A stretch of 64,000 bases of DNA from Maribacter sp. MMG018 (lineage in GTDB: Bacteria > Bacteroidota > Bacteroidia > Flavobacteriales > Flavobacteriaceae): positions 1,612,001-1,676,000 of the forward strand of contig NZ_JAGJEC010000001.1 of the NCBI RefSeq assembly GCF_018100785.1. The letters run 5' to 3'. The notes below the pieces were generated by a model. The model was not told the origin of the DNA. It made no database searches and saw only the letters and a program-made list of their open reading frames with translations. How positions within the stretch are numbered: position 1 is the stretch's first letter; every line of letters starts with the position of its first letter. This document shows, in pieces, positions 54,739 to 63,574 of the stretch. The translations under genes and the position numbers were made by a program.

Positions 54739-55095
54739 TTAACTTTTATAAGGTCTGTTTTATATGTTTCTACGACCAAAAATTAATCTAAACACAAGGT
54801 TTTTTATCTGGGGCCATTTATCTTAAATAACAGACTGCCATACAAGGCTATCGTTCGTATGATCTTTATATGATGGACGTATCGATTATCTTATAACCTA
54901 CCAAGATCGTCTCGGTACATTATATGGGGCAAGTTGCTGTATCTAATTAAGGTACGCAATGATTTAAATCAGATAAGCCGCTTGTTGAACGTCGATTCGC
55001 CCACTTTTAATTTATATGCGTCTTTCGCAAAAGACAAACGGCAAAGTTATGGTGGTAATAAGTGTGAAAAATTAACCTATGGTAAAAAATGAATG
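54739..55095. other. Regulatory gap between the Crp/Fnr gene and the efflux operon
   Basis: 357 bases with no credible gene. The main feature is the perfect palindrome at 54960-54971. A degenerate -7 box (TAATTTTTG on the minus strand, one base long) lies near 54783. Confidence 0.5.
54960..54971. promoter_or_regulatory. FNR/Crp-like palindrome upstream of the efflux operon
   Basis: TGATTTAAATCA is a perfect 12-bp palindrome of the form TGAT-N4-ATCA, close to the FNR consensus TTGAT-N4-ATCAA. A Crp/Fnr-family gene sits just upstream, which makes it a good operator candidate. It is about 220 bases before the TolC start. Confidence 0.5.
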
Positions 55096-55656
55096 CTAGA
55101 TGTTTTTTCTGATCCTGCTCAAGCTTTGTGGGGTAATGCCCAGATACGATGCAATATGTGTAAGTTTTGTTTTTTGAAACAGATAAGGGTGTTCGGCGAT
55201 TAGGTTCAGATATCTTTCTTCGGCGGTTTGGGTATGAAGGTTCATGATGCTCCTGCTCCAGAACATGGCAATATCCAGGTATAGGCTTCTAAAGGCCTCT
55301 TCCAATTGTTTTGATCGGCCGATAAGGGAGTTGAACTGTTCTAAGGTGATCAAGATCAGTTCTGTGTCTTCCAAGGCCTCAAAATATAAAATGTTCTCTT
55401 CAGATTTAAAGAAGCTCAGAGGGGAAGTGATCATAGAATTTTCTGGAGCGAACCAATGTGTAATTTCCTTGCCGTTCAAGTCTAGGTAATAGATCCTCAT
55501 AAAACCTTTGAGAACAAAAAAGGAATAATCGCACGGTTGGCCTTCCTTTAGAACCAATTCCCCTTTTTTTACCGAGCGTTTGGTGAGTCCGAGGTTGTAT
55601 TCGTCATCCCATTCGGCAAGGTCTTTTGCGGTAATGTATTTATCGGTTCTGACCAT
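55096..55656 (-). CDS. Crp/Fnr-family transcriptional regulator
   Basis: 186 residues: an N-terminal cyclic-nucleotide-binding-type beta barrel (about 25-120, KKGELVLKEGQPCDYSFFVLKGFMRIYYLDLNGKEITHWF), the long dimer helix and a short C-terminal HTH (KLTHIASYLGITPQSLSRIRK). The cAMP-binding Arg of true Crp is not evident and the Cys cluster of Fnr is absent, as usual for this Bacteroidetes branch, so the signal is unknown. It is on the same strand and directly upstream of the TolC-HlyD-ABC operon and likely controls it. Confidence 0.93.
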   Translation of the reverse strand: MVRTDKYITAKDLAEWDDEYNLGLTKRSVKKGELVLKEGQPCDYSFFVLKGFMRIYYLDLNGKEITHWFAPENSMITSPLSFFKSEENILYFEALEDTELILITLEQFNSLIGRSKQLEEAFRSLYLDIAMFWSRSIMNLHTQTAEERYLNLIAEHPYLFQKTKLTHIASYLGITPQSLSRIRKNI

Positions 55657-55682
55657 CTGTTTAATTTATATCTGAAACATGC

Positions 55683-55690
55683 CAAATTTA
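55683..55690 (-). promoter_or_regulatory. -7 box for the Crp/Fnr gene
   Basis: The minus strand reads TAAATTTG, a perfect TAnnTTTG, 26 bases upstream of the ATG at 55656. Confidence 0.5.
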
Positions 55691-56071
55691 GCAAAGTGAA
55701 GTTAAAAATAGGTATAGGTGATAGAAATACGTTTCGTAAAAATAATAGGCGGGTGGGGTAGGGCATGTGCCGAAATGATAAGGCTTTGTCAAAAGAGGTT
55801 GGTCTGGTAAATTCCCCATTATGGGTGGTCTATGGGTCGTATATAGGAAATGGGCGTACAAAAACAAAACTGGAGATAGGGTGTTTTTTTACCTAAAGAA
55901 AGAAGAAGGTACTGTAAAAGTATCTTGTGACACCGATACTTGTTTCGGTGCTATTTAGATAGAAGAAATGTATGGCTGGTATCGGTTTTAGAAAAAAGGA
56001 AAAGATAATGAAAGGGAAATTTGATGCCATTGCCCTGAAATAATTAATTTTAGGGTTTAAGTCAAAAAGTA

Positions 56072-56094
56072 CCCTGATTTTGTCAAAATCGGGG
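56072..56094. repeat. 23-base dyad before the S9 peptidase gene
   Basis: CCCTGATTTTG (56072-56082) and CAAAATCGGGG (56084-56094) are inverted around one base, with a single T-G wobble. It may be an operator for the peptidase gene about 150 bases on, or a hairpin; no T-run supports a terminator. Confidence 0.55.
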
Positions 56095-56240
56095 TTCCGA
56101 AGACGAAATTCACAAAAGGGCATTTTAAAACGGACACAAGTCTTTTGTGAATGACAATCATTTAAACCAAAAACATAAAAAACAGCTTTTTCGGTCATAT
56201 TTCTCAAGACCGAATGAGTGATACAAACAACCTTTCTACT

Positions 56241-59033
56241 ATGAGAACACTATTTTCAACATTACTGATCGCGCTTACGGTTACCTCTATATGGGGCCAA
56301 AAAAAGGTACTGGACCATCCAGATTTTGATATATGGAACACCATTGAGGGAAAAACAGTGTCCGCGAACGGAAAATATATTATGTATTCTCTTGAAAAGG
56401 GCGAGAAGGATAACTTTTTAAAAATAAAAGATGCCAAGGCACGGACCGTTTTTGAATACGAACGCTCTGAAAATGGTGTGTTTACCTACAATGATAACTA
56501 TGCGTTGTTCGCTATAAAGCCATGGAAAGATAGTGTGGTGGAACTGAAGAGGGCAAAGGTAAAAAAAGACGATTTGCCTAGTGATACCCTTGGTATTTAT
56601 AATATAAAGACAAAGATGCTTACCAAGATACCCAATGTTAAATCGTATAAGATACCAGAAAAATGGGAGGGTTTTGTAGCGTGTTTGGTAGGTGAGGAAA
56701 AGTCGGGTAAAAAGAAGGACAAAACCGAATCAAAAAAGGATTCTGTCCAAAAAAAATCTAAGAAAAAGAAGGTCGGAAAAGAAAACGGATATCACTTGGT
56801 AATCCATAATCTGTCCACATCAAAAAACGATACGGTAAAATTTGTGACCGATTATACCTTTGCGAAAGAAGGCAAGACCTTGGCCTATGCAACAACCGGG
56901 CAAGATGCTACGGATAAAGCCGGGGTTTTTGTGCTTGATCTTGAAAACAATGAGAAAAGGCAGGTTTACGAAAATGAAAAAGCGAAATTTTTTGAGTTAA
57001 GCTTAAGTGATTCGGGAGAAAAATTGGCCTTTGTGGTCGATACCGATACTACTAAGGTGCAAATTAGACCCAATGAATTGTACTTATGGAAAGAGGGCGC
57101 CGAAAAGGCGGAAAAGAAATTGGATACCGAAAAGGCCCCAAAAGGATATCTGGTTTCGTCGGACGAAAAGGTCTATTTCTCCAAAGACGAATCAAAGTTG
57201 TATTTCGGCCTAAGAAAGCCACCCGTTGTAAAGGATACCACTTTAATAGACGAGGAAATTGTGAATGTTGAGGTGTGGACATATAACGAGCCCGAATTAT
57301 ATACGGTACAGGAAGTAGCGCTGAAGAAAGAGCAAAAACGATCTTATACCACCATTTTAAACCTGGCAACCAATAAGCTGGTGCAAGTGGGCACCGAAGC
57401 TTTTCCCGATGCCAAGATAGGTAATGAGGGGAACGCCAAATTTGCATTGGCAGGTACCAAGCTACCTTATAAATTGGAAAGACAATGGAAAGGGTATAGT
57501 TCTTCAGATTATGTGTTGGTGGATACGGGAACGGGGGAAACCAGTGACATTTTAAAAAATGTGGCTGGTAATGTCCGTTTTAGTCCAGAGGCCAAGTATG
57601 TATACGGGTATCATTCGGTAGATAGCACTTGGTTTACTTATTCGGTGGCCTCAAAGAAACTTGTAAAACTGACCGAAGGAAAGGTTTTTTACGATGAATT
57701 GAACGATAGCCCCAAACACCCCAGAAGTTATGGTGCTGCCGGTTGGACCAAAAATGATGAGGCTTTGTTGCTTTATGACAGGTTTGATATTTGGAGTTTT
57801 GACCCCGAAACGGGAAAAGCTGAAAAATTGACCAATGGTAGAGATACCCGTACCGTGTACCGGTATGTGAAATTGGACGACGAAGAACGCTTTGTAGATG
57901 CCGATAGATGGCTGTTAAGTACTTTTAACGAGGTAAATAAAGAAGCGGGTTTTGTGCAGTACGATCCCAAAAAGAAATCGTTTAAAAAATTAGTTTCGGG
58001 CCCCTATAGGTATACAACACCTATAAAGGCTAGGGAAAGTGATGCCTTGATTTATACGAGGGAATCGTTTACCGAGTTTCCCGATATTCGCCTTGCCGAT
58101 CATAATTTCAAAAAAGCTACGGTGATCAGTAACGCGAACCCACAACAAAGCGAATACAATTGGGGTACCGCCGAATTGGTCGAATGGACCTCTTTAGACG
58201 GTATAGAATTGAAGGGGATTCTTATTAAACCCGAGAATTTTGATCCTTCTAAAAAATACCCGATGATCGTTAATTTCTATGAAAGAAGTTCCGACAATTT
58301 GTACAGGCATAGGGCACCAAGCCCCGGGCGATCTACCATTAATTACAGTTTTTATACGAGTAGGGGCTATCTGATCTTTAATCCAGATATACAATATCGT
58401 GTTGGGTATCCCGGTGAAAGTGCCTTCAACTGTGTAATTCCGGGAATTACCTCGTTGATAGAAAAAGGTTTTGTAGATAAAGATAACATAGGTGTTCAAG
58501 GGCACAGTTGGGGAGGTTATCAAATAGCATATTTGGTAACGAAGACCAATATATTTAAGGCTGCGGAATCGGGGGCGCCCGTAGTGAACATGATCAGTGC
58601 TTATGGGGGTATTCGTTGGGGCACCGGTTTAAGTAGAGAGTTCCAATACGAACATACACAAAGTAGAATAGGGGGTACCCCTTGGGAATATCCTTTGAGA
58701 TACATCGAGAATTCCCCCATATTCAACATAGATAAAATAGAAACGCCCCTGTTGATCATGCATAACGATTCGGACGGACATGTGCCTTGGTACCAGGGTA
58801 TCGAATTTTTTATGGCCTTAAGAAGATTGCAAAAACCGGCATGGATGTTAAATTACAACGGAGAACCGCATTGGCCACTTAAATTGCAGAACAAGAAAGA
58901 TTTTAATGTACGCATGCAACAGTTTTTCGATTATTATTTAAAAGGGGCGCCAAAACCTGTGTGGATGGACAGGGGCGTACCCGCTATTGAAAAAGGGATT
59001 CATCAAGGGTATGAACCTGTGAGCGATAAATAG
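56241..59033 (+). CDS. S9-family serine peptidase (prolyl oligopeptidase type)
   Basis: 930 residues from ATG 56241, where the signal peptide begins (MRTLFSTLLIALTVTSIWGQ); an in-frame ATG at 56214 would add nine polar residues. The N-terminal two thirds form a beta propeller with a Lys-rich insertion near residues 155-190 (KSGKKKDKTESKKDS). The C-terminal alpha/beta-hydrolase domain has the catalytic Ser in QGHSWGGYQ, Asp in HNDSDGHVP and His in GEPHWPL. It is a periplasmic peptidase acting on oligopeptides; specificity (dipeptidyl, acylaminoacyl or prolyl) is not determined. It ends just before a strong terminator and stands alone. Confidence 0.94.
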   Translation: MRTLFSTLLIALTVTSIWGQKKVLDHPDFDIWNTIEGKTVSANGKYIMYSLEKGEKDNFLKIKDAKARTVFEYERSENGVFTYNDNYALFAIKPWKDSVVELKRAKVKKDDLPSDTLGIYNIKTKMLTKIPNVKSYKIPEKWEGFVACLVGEEKSGKKKDKTESKKDSVQKKSKKKKVGKENGYHLVIHNLSTSKNDTVKFVTDYTFAKEGKTLAYATTGQDATDKAGVFVLDLENNEKRQVYENEKAKFFELSLSDSGEKLAFVVDTDTTKVQIRPNELYLWKEGAEKAEKKLDTEKAPKGYLVSSDEKVYFSKDESKLYFGLRKPPVVKDTTLIDEEIVNVEVWTYNEPELYTVQEVALKKEQKRSYTTILNLATNKLVQVGTEAFPDAKIGNEGNAKFALAGTKLPYKLERQWKGYSSSDYVLVDTGTGETSDILKNVAGNVRFSPEAKYVYGYHSVDSTWFTYSVASKKLVKLTEGKVFYDELNDSPKHPRSYGAAGWTKNDEALLLYDRFDIWSFDPETGKAEKLTNGRDTRTVYRYVKLDDEERFVDADRWLLSTFNEVNKEAGFVQYDPKKKSFKKLVSGPYRYTTPIKARESDALIYTRESFTEFPDIRLADHNFKKATVISNANPQQSEYNWGTAELVEWTSLDGIELKGILIKPENFDPSKKYPMIVNFYERSSDNLYRHRAPSPGRSTINYSFYTSRGYLIFNPDIQYRVGYPGESAFNCVIPGITSLIEKGFVDKDNIGVQGHSWGGYQIAYLVTKTNIFKAAESGAPVVNMISAYGGIRWGTGLSREFQYEHTQSRIGGTPWEYPLRYIENSPIFNIDKIETPLLIMHNDSDGHVPWYQGIEFFMALRRLQKPAWMLNYNGEPHWPLKLQNKKDFNVRMQQFFDYYLKGAPKPVWMDRGVPAIEKGIHQGYEPVSDK

Positions 59034-59070
59034 CATGGTGATGGCTGTAATGGCGTAACCAAAAATAGTT

Positions 59071-59105
59071 AAACCTCAGGTCAATTATTGACCTGAGGTT
59101 TTTTG
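59071..59105 (+). terminator. Strong terminator after the S9 peptidase gene
   Basis: Perfect 14-base stem AAACCTCAGGTCAA / TTGACCTGAGGTTT (59071-59084 with 59088-59101), a 3-base loop, then T's. A 15-base copy of the right arm recurs at 60920-60934. Confidence 0.9.
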
Positions 59106-59194
59106 TTAAATCATGCCGCCTATATCATCGTTCTATTACTATGACTAGTTGTTCGGTATAACGGTCACTTATAGTTGGACCGTGTGTAGGTATT

Positions 59195-60421
59195 TTAGAA
59201 TATAGAATATCCTAAGATTATTGATATTGATTTATATTTCGAACTCCAATTGTAATAATTAAAATTATCTAAAATTTTTCTGGGTGATTGATACCTGAGT
59301 TCTATACTGTATTTTTTATAATTATAACCTACTCCATAAGCCGTATTGTTTCTTGTTTCAATGTTTAGCGAATAAAGACTTGAACCATCTTTTCTGGTAA
59401 ATTCAATGGGGGATTTTGAATAAAAGTCAAAAACGTAAGAAGCATTTACAAAAATTTTGGAATTGTTATTTAAAAAGAAGTAATGTCTAACACCTACAGG
59501 CACTTCAATAGATTGATAATCAATATTTGCTATTGTTACTCCGCCAGAGATGTTTTCTGTTTCAGTTGTTTTTTCTGATTTATAATTTTGATAAGATGGC
59601 TCAATTATAAAAGACCATTTGTTTTTGTTGAACGGAAGAATATATTCTGCTTCTATACCAAGACTAACACCCATTTCATTATCAAAATCGGTGTTTCTAG
59701 AACTAGAAACGGAGTTCTCAATTGTTAATGAAGAGCTGTTTAAGCGAGGTCTGATTGTCAAATTAAATAAATCTCTTTTTTGCTTTGCTTCAAAATTCAC
59801 ATATTCTTGATCATTACAATTGTTATATTCTACAAAGAAATTGACTAGGTCTTTTTTTGCATAATTCAATCTTTCAATTTTACTCATTGTGAATTTTGGG
59901 CATTTAAACTCCATCCATAATTGTTGCTTATATCTATTGTTCTCGTAAATTTTGTTTACATTTTTTTTGTAAAGTTTGAAAATTAACTGTTCAATATTGG
60001 AGTCGTTTTTCTCATAAAAATATCGGGTCAAATTACCGTCAATATATTGGTATAGAGTAGTCTTACCTTCTACTAGTACTTTTAGAAATAGCTCCTCGTC
60101 TTTAAATTCTGGGTTTTTATAAATGCTTATGTGATTTATTTTATCGCTTGACCTATCAATTTTTACAGATCTTTTGACATATTTTGAAACGTTATTAATT
60201 CCAAATTCTTTAACTGAGCTTAATGTTTGCGTAATTGGTTCACTGTTTGCCGATAGTTTGTATTGAAATTCGGTCGGATTATTCGCCCAGTCGATATTTT
60301 TAATTAAACAGTTGATTTTTTGATTGGTGTTGTCAATGTAATACCCTTCTTCAAACGTGATTTGGGAATAGCTATTAAAACTTAAAATTGTTGTTAATAG
60401 TACTAATAATTGTCTTTTCAT
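59195..60421 (-). CDS. Outer-membrane beta-barrel-like protein of unknown function
   Basis: 408 residues with a signal peptide (MKRQLLVLLTTILSFNSYSQ). The first half (about 20-215) is a polar domain starting with FEEGYYIDNTNQKINCLIKN, a pattern often seen at the N-terminus of flavobacterial surface proteins of unknown role. The second half has alternating strands (GVSLGIEAEYILPF, WSFIIEPSYQNY, EVPVGVRHYFFL, KIFVNASYVFDF, YSIELRYQSP) and ends in a Phe, as in outer-membrane barrels. No specific family is recognised. The gene is much richer in A/T than most of the window and is flanked by long gaps, so it may be acquired. Confidence 0.8.
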   Translation of the reverse strand: MKRQLLVLLTTILSFNSYSQITFEEGYYIDNTNQKINCLIKNIDWANNPTEFQYKLSANSEPITQTLSSVKEFGINNVSKYVKRSVKIDRSSDKINHISIYKNPEFKDEELFLKVLVEGKTTLYQYIDGNLTRYFYEKNDSNIEQLIFKLYKKNVNKIYENNRYKQQLWMEFKCPKFTMSKIERLNYAKKDLVNFFVEYNNCNDQEYVNFEAKQKRDLFNLTIRPRLNSSSLTIENSVSSSRNTDFDNEMGVSLGIEAEYILPFNKNKWSFIIEPSYQNYKSEKTTETENISGGVTIANIDYQSIEVPVGVRHYFFLNNNSKIFVNASYVFDFYSKSPIEFTRKDGSSLYSLNIETRNNTAYGVGYNYKKYSIELRYQSPRKILDNFNYYNWSSKYKSISIILGYSIF

Positions 60422-60570
60422 TATTTATTGGTATTTAAATGATTGTGCTTTAATAACACATAATGGTTTGTGTAAAAATAGTACGTTTTTGTGTGAAATT
60501 TTTTCTGTATAAAAATGTAAGAAGACAAAATAGCACTAGCCTTTGATGATGTGCAAAATAGTAATTTTTT

Positions 60571-60586
60571 TGTTAAAATTTTAACA
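60571..60586. repeat. 16-bp perfect palindrome
   Basis: TGTTAAAATTTTAACA lies 150 bases upstream of the barrel-protein gene on the minus strand. It may be an operator; in AT-rich DNA such palindromes also arise by chance. Confidence 0.5.
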
Positions 60587-61060
60587 TGTATTTAGTTTTA
60601 TATATATTTAAGAATATTATATTTTATAGTGTTTGAGCGCGTTTATTGGTCCTATTTTTTATTTTTGACCCGGTAACAATAGCTTCTGTTTACTTTAATC
60701 TAGTTTTCCTACAATTATCTATTTTTATTTTATTTTGTTCAGAATCAGAATGTTGTGTTAGGCTTTTCAATTCTGTTTATTCCGAATAAATTCTTTGATG
60801 ATAATGGTTGGCTTTAGTTCAATAAGAAGGTCTGTTTTTTATAGTGTTAAACTATTACGATGCATCACAATGCTATTTAATTCTGCTGTCAATTTTAGAT
60901 TTATCTTTTTAGGGTAAAATGACCTGAGGTTTTTCTTTTCGAATAGACGCAATAATCATGGCATGGTGAGAACATAGACTTGTTTAGGAGTTAAAAGTAA
61001 ATAGCGGCATTTTTATAGGGTTTGTTGATCAATATCATATTTCCTTTTTACCGTACTGAC

Positions 61061-61068
61061 TAGTTTTG
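61061..61068 (+). promoter_or_regulatory. -7 box before the 37-residue peptide gene
   Basis: TAGTTTTG matches TAnnTTTG and lies 28 bases before the ATG at 61096. Confidence 0.4.
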
Positions 61069-61095
61069 GCAATACTATTTTAAGATAGGTGTAAA

Positions 61096-61209
61096 ATGAG
61101 AGACAGTTCAAATACCATAATTTATGTAATAGCCGGCATTATTATACTTCATTTTGTTGTCGGTATAATTTGGCTCGCTATTAAAATGAACAAGAAAAAG
61201 GAAGATTAA
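61096..61209 (+). CDS. 37-residue single-helix membrane peptide
   Basis: A short reading frame with a polar N-terminus (MRDSSNT), one hydrophobic helix (about residues 8-29) and a strongly basic tail (KMNKKKED). The design is the same as in the 42-residue protein at 11532, and a promoter box precedes it. Function unknown. Confidence 0.5.
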   Translation: MRDSSNTIIYVIAGIIILHFVVGIIWLAIKMNKKKED

Positions 61210-61229
61210 ATTCTCTCTATGCCGTTATT

Positions 61230-61763
61230 TTAAAGGTTTTTTTCCAGCGTTAGCAATTCGGTATATGGGTCGCCTTTCAATCCCAATAATTTTGCAAAGG
61301 CCGGTTCTGTTTTTATCCCGTCCGCCTTTAATTTTTGTATTCGTTGTTTAAAGTCCGTTCCTTTTTGGTTTAAAATGTGGTTTTCGATAACCATATGTCG
61401 ATAGGCGTTTTGCTTTTCGGTCGGAATGTTTTGGCCAAAAATCTCAAATACAAAATTATCGGTCTTAAACTCGGCAACAGTTGATTCTATTCCGTTTTGC
61501 TTTTTAGAGTATACCTTAAAGTCCTTTTTTTCGAAAAACTGTTTTGTTAGGTACCGTGTAAATTCGAAATGATCCTTACACTCACATATAATATCTAGAT
61601 CGCTTTCGGGGGTGTCTATACCGATAGGGATCGTTCCGGTTAGGATCGGATCATATTTTTCGAGTATTTCAAAAATTTTATGTTTTTTAATTTCAGAAAA
61701 AGCGAGTTTCTGTCTTTCGTTCCCGCGTTTTAAATATTCGATATTTCTAAAATTTTTGATCAA
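61230..61763 (-). CDS. DUF4269 protein (nucleotidyltransferase-like)
   Basis: 177 residues, soluble. It matches DUF4269: NIEYLKRGNERQKLAF at the start, GTIPIGIDTPESDLDIICEC (a G...SDLDI pattern like the metal site of the polymerase-beta/MNT nucleotidyltransferase fold), and the end KAEPAF-like PAFAKLLGLKGDPYTELL. The activity is unproven. The start is TTG at 61763; no Met occurs before the conserved core. Confidence 0.85.
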   Translation of the reverse strand: MIKNFRNIEYLKRGNERQKLAFSEIKKHKIFEILEKYDPILTGTIPIGIDTPESDLDIICECKDHFEFTRYLTKQFFEKKDFKVYSKKQNGIESTVAEFKTDNFVFEIFGQNIPTEKQNAYRHMVIENHILNQKGTDFKQRIQKLKADGIKTEPAFAKLLGLKGDPYTELLTLEKNL

Positions 61764-61984
61764 ACTTCAATGTTCTTTTACGTTATGTTTAACGGTTTTG
61801 TGCATAAAGCATGGTGTATAAAAACCCTTTTTTTCTAATTCGCACGGGGCCGAACATTTCTGTTGGCGTAGCTGTTTTTTCTTAAAAAGCCCATTTCAAA
61901 AACTTGAAGAGTCTCGCCGATATAACAAAAAAGTTGGTTTGCTACCCATGGGCCCAGTGCTGTGTACCTTGTGGTACATGGCCT

Positions 61985-62563
61985 TTATTTGTTTTCTTTG
62001 TGATACTTTTTAAGTATTTTTCTTAGTCGATTGCCAGACTCTTGGTCAAAAGACCCGTTGCACTTCAAATTATTATGGTTGCAATAATCCATAAATTTTG
62101 CATAGCTCTCCGAGTTATGTCTTATAATTTTAGCATAGCCGGGTATAGTGTCCATTTTCTGATGGTGTATTTTGTTATCGCGAAAAGTATAGACGATTTT
62201 AAATGCTCTTACTTTTCTTTTTAGGGCAACATCAAGATAATTGCTGTTTTCTTCAATTGTGGTAACAGTTGTTCCGTCAGATGTAATATCCAATAGCTTA
62301 ATATGCGAATCAAGTTCTTTTCCCCATAAAATGGCATCCATCAATTTCTCTTTGTTTTCTATCTCCTTATTGCCGTCGATAAACATTTCAAAATAATCTT
62401 TGTCGGTTAGGGCATCTACCTTTTTAAGGTCATACGTATTTCTGGCCTTTATATACGATGTAACAATGTCCTCGTTCTTCAATGATTGAAAACCGGTGGT
62501 AGCGCACGAAACAAATACTAAGGTAGCTATCGAAAAAAGTGATTTAAAAAATCTAGTTGTCAT
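61985..62563 (-). CDS. Lipoprotein with NTF2-like fold (putative)
   Basis: 192 residues, signal peptide with lipobox VSCA. The mature part begins EDIVTSYIKARNTYDLKKVDALTDKDYFEMF, which is typical of SnoaL/NTF2-like domains (helix, then loss-of-function-prone pocket strands), followed by strands TVTTIEENSNYLDV and FKIVYTFRDNKIHHQKM. No catalytic residues can be assigned. The C-terminal basic tail (RLRKILKKYHKENK) is extra. It is on the same strand as its neighbours but separated by gaps of about 150-220 bases. Confidence 0.75.
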   Translation of the reverse strand: MTTRFFKSLFSIATLVFVSCATTGFQSLKNEDIVTSYIKARNTYDLKKVDALTDKDYFEMFIDGNKEIENKEKLMDAILWGKELDSHIKLLDITSDGTTVTTIEENSNYLDVALKRKVRAFKIVYTFRDNKIHHQKMDTIPGYAKIIRHNSESYAKFMDYCNHNNLKCNGSFDQESGNRLRKILKKYHKENK

Positions 62564-62710
62564 ATTTTAAGAATTAAAAACAGTGGCACCACTATGCGTA
62601 GTTGCGCAATTTGTAATTGACCTGGCTGGTATGTACCTCCGTGAACATTTAAAGATGTTTTCGGAAGCGGGTGATAACAAGCGTTTTTTTACTGCTATTG
62701 TCAGCGGTTT

Positions 62711-63574
62711 TTATTTTAAATATTGCAATGTGTTCACCATTTCAAACTTCGGACTTCTTTTTATAAACTCTCGCAAAAAAGCAGTGTGGGCCGTTCCCAT
62801 AATAATAAAGACCCTGTCGTTTTTTGTCATAGGAATCCGGTTCAGGTTAGAATATATTTTCATATTCCTATGGTAAAATAGCGCTGCGTTATCGGCACCT
62901 TCAAACCCATCGTCTATTCCCACGTACAGCAATTTGTCGGCATTGGTGTTTATGGAATAATCTAGGTGTACGGGCTCATTGATTAGTTTTAATTTTTCTA
63001 ATAAAGACAGTTGGTCGTAGTTCTTCTCGCGTTTCGCAATTTCCGGATACTCTTTAAAAGGCTCGTTCGTGAGCTGCAAATATGTTTTTGGGTCAATAGA
63101 GTTTTCTAGATCCGGACTGTTTTCTATAAAATCGCCCACACTGTAATTGTACCCCATATGGTTGTCTATACCATATATTTTTTTCACATGGCTCAACCTG
63201 CCTACGTCAAATCCTATCATGCTACTTTCACCATAATTGGTGTTAAGTATGGCCGGGTCGCTTAAAAACTCTTGATAGGCCTTGTTTATTTCGTCATTAT
63301 ATTTTGGTAGGTTTTCAATACATATTATTGTGGGCTTAAACTCGGCCAGCATTTTAGAAATTTCCCTGATCTCTTTCTGTGCTTCCTCACTTTGCTCGTC
63401 AAACTCCGTTTTGTTGGCATCGGGCGTATATCCAAAGTGAAATGTTCCAAAATTTAGAACTTTTATCTTGTCGTTCTCTTGGGCCAGTGGTATTGGATCT
63501 TCTATATCTTGTGTTTTGTTTTCTGTGTTACAGCTAAAAAATAAGACGCATAAAAGTAAAATAGTTTGTTTCAT
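62711..63574 (-). CDS. DUF5694 lipoprotein
   Basis: 287 residues, signal peptide with lipobox FSCN. The body matches DUF5694: VLNFGTFHFGYTPDANKTEFD, FKPTIICIENLPKYNDEINKAYQEFL, GFDVGRLSHVKKIYGID, and the C-terminal DRVFIIMGTAHTAFLREFI. The pattern of G.FHF near the start and GTAH.A.L near the end recalls TraB/Tiki-type putative metalloproteases, where such His and Glu residues bind metal; this is inference only. Function unknown. Confidence 0.88.
   Translation of the reverse strand: MKQTILLLCVLFFSCNTENKTQDIEDPIPLAQENDKIKVLNFGTFHFGYTPDANKTEFDEQSEEAQKEIREISKMLAEFKPTIICIENLPKYNDEINKAYQEFLSDPAILNTNYGESSMIGFDVGRLSHVKKIYGIDNHMGYNYSVGDFIENSPDLENSIDPKTYLQLTNEPFKEYPEIAKREKNYDQLSLLEKLKLINEPVHLDYSINTNADKLLYVGIDDGFEGADNAALFYHRNMKIYSNLNRIPMTKNDRVFIIMGTAHTAFLREFIKRSPKFEMVNTLQYLK

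Larger units (their letters stand above)
55657..56213. other. Gap between the Crp/Fnr gene and the S9 peptidase gene
   Basis: 557 bases without a credible gene; a 104-codon frame on the minus strand has no family features. It holds the regulator's promoter box, a small inverted repeat CACCGA/TCGGTG (55931-55936 and 55945-55950) and a 23-base dyad (56072-56094). Confidence 0.5.
60422..61095. other. AT-rich gap without a credible gene
   Basis: 674 bases. It holds a 16-bp perfect palindrome (60571-60586), the 15-base copy of the terminator arm (60920-60934, TGACCTGAGGTTTTT) and, at its end, the promoter box of the small membrane peptide. Nothing else is recognised. Confidence 0.6.

Noticed and set aside
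55893-56207. 104-codon open frame on the minus strand before the S9 peptidase gene
   Set aside because: Odd composition, no signal or family features, and it covers a dyad and hairpin; most likely chance.
61764-62710. Integron-like gene cassettes: short same-strand genes with ATAAC/GTTAT motifs in the gaps (61781, 61908, 62670, 63672)
   Set aside because: The motifs do not occur in the order and spacing of attC sites, no paired hairpin arms fit, and no integrase is present.
62583-62876. 97-codon open frame on the plus strand
   Set aside because: Overlaps the DUF5694 gene end on the other strand and has no family features.
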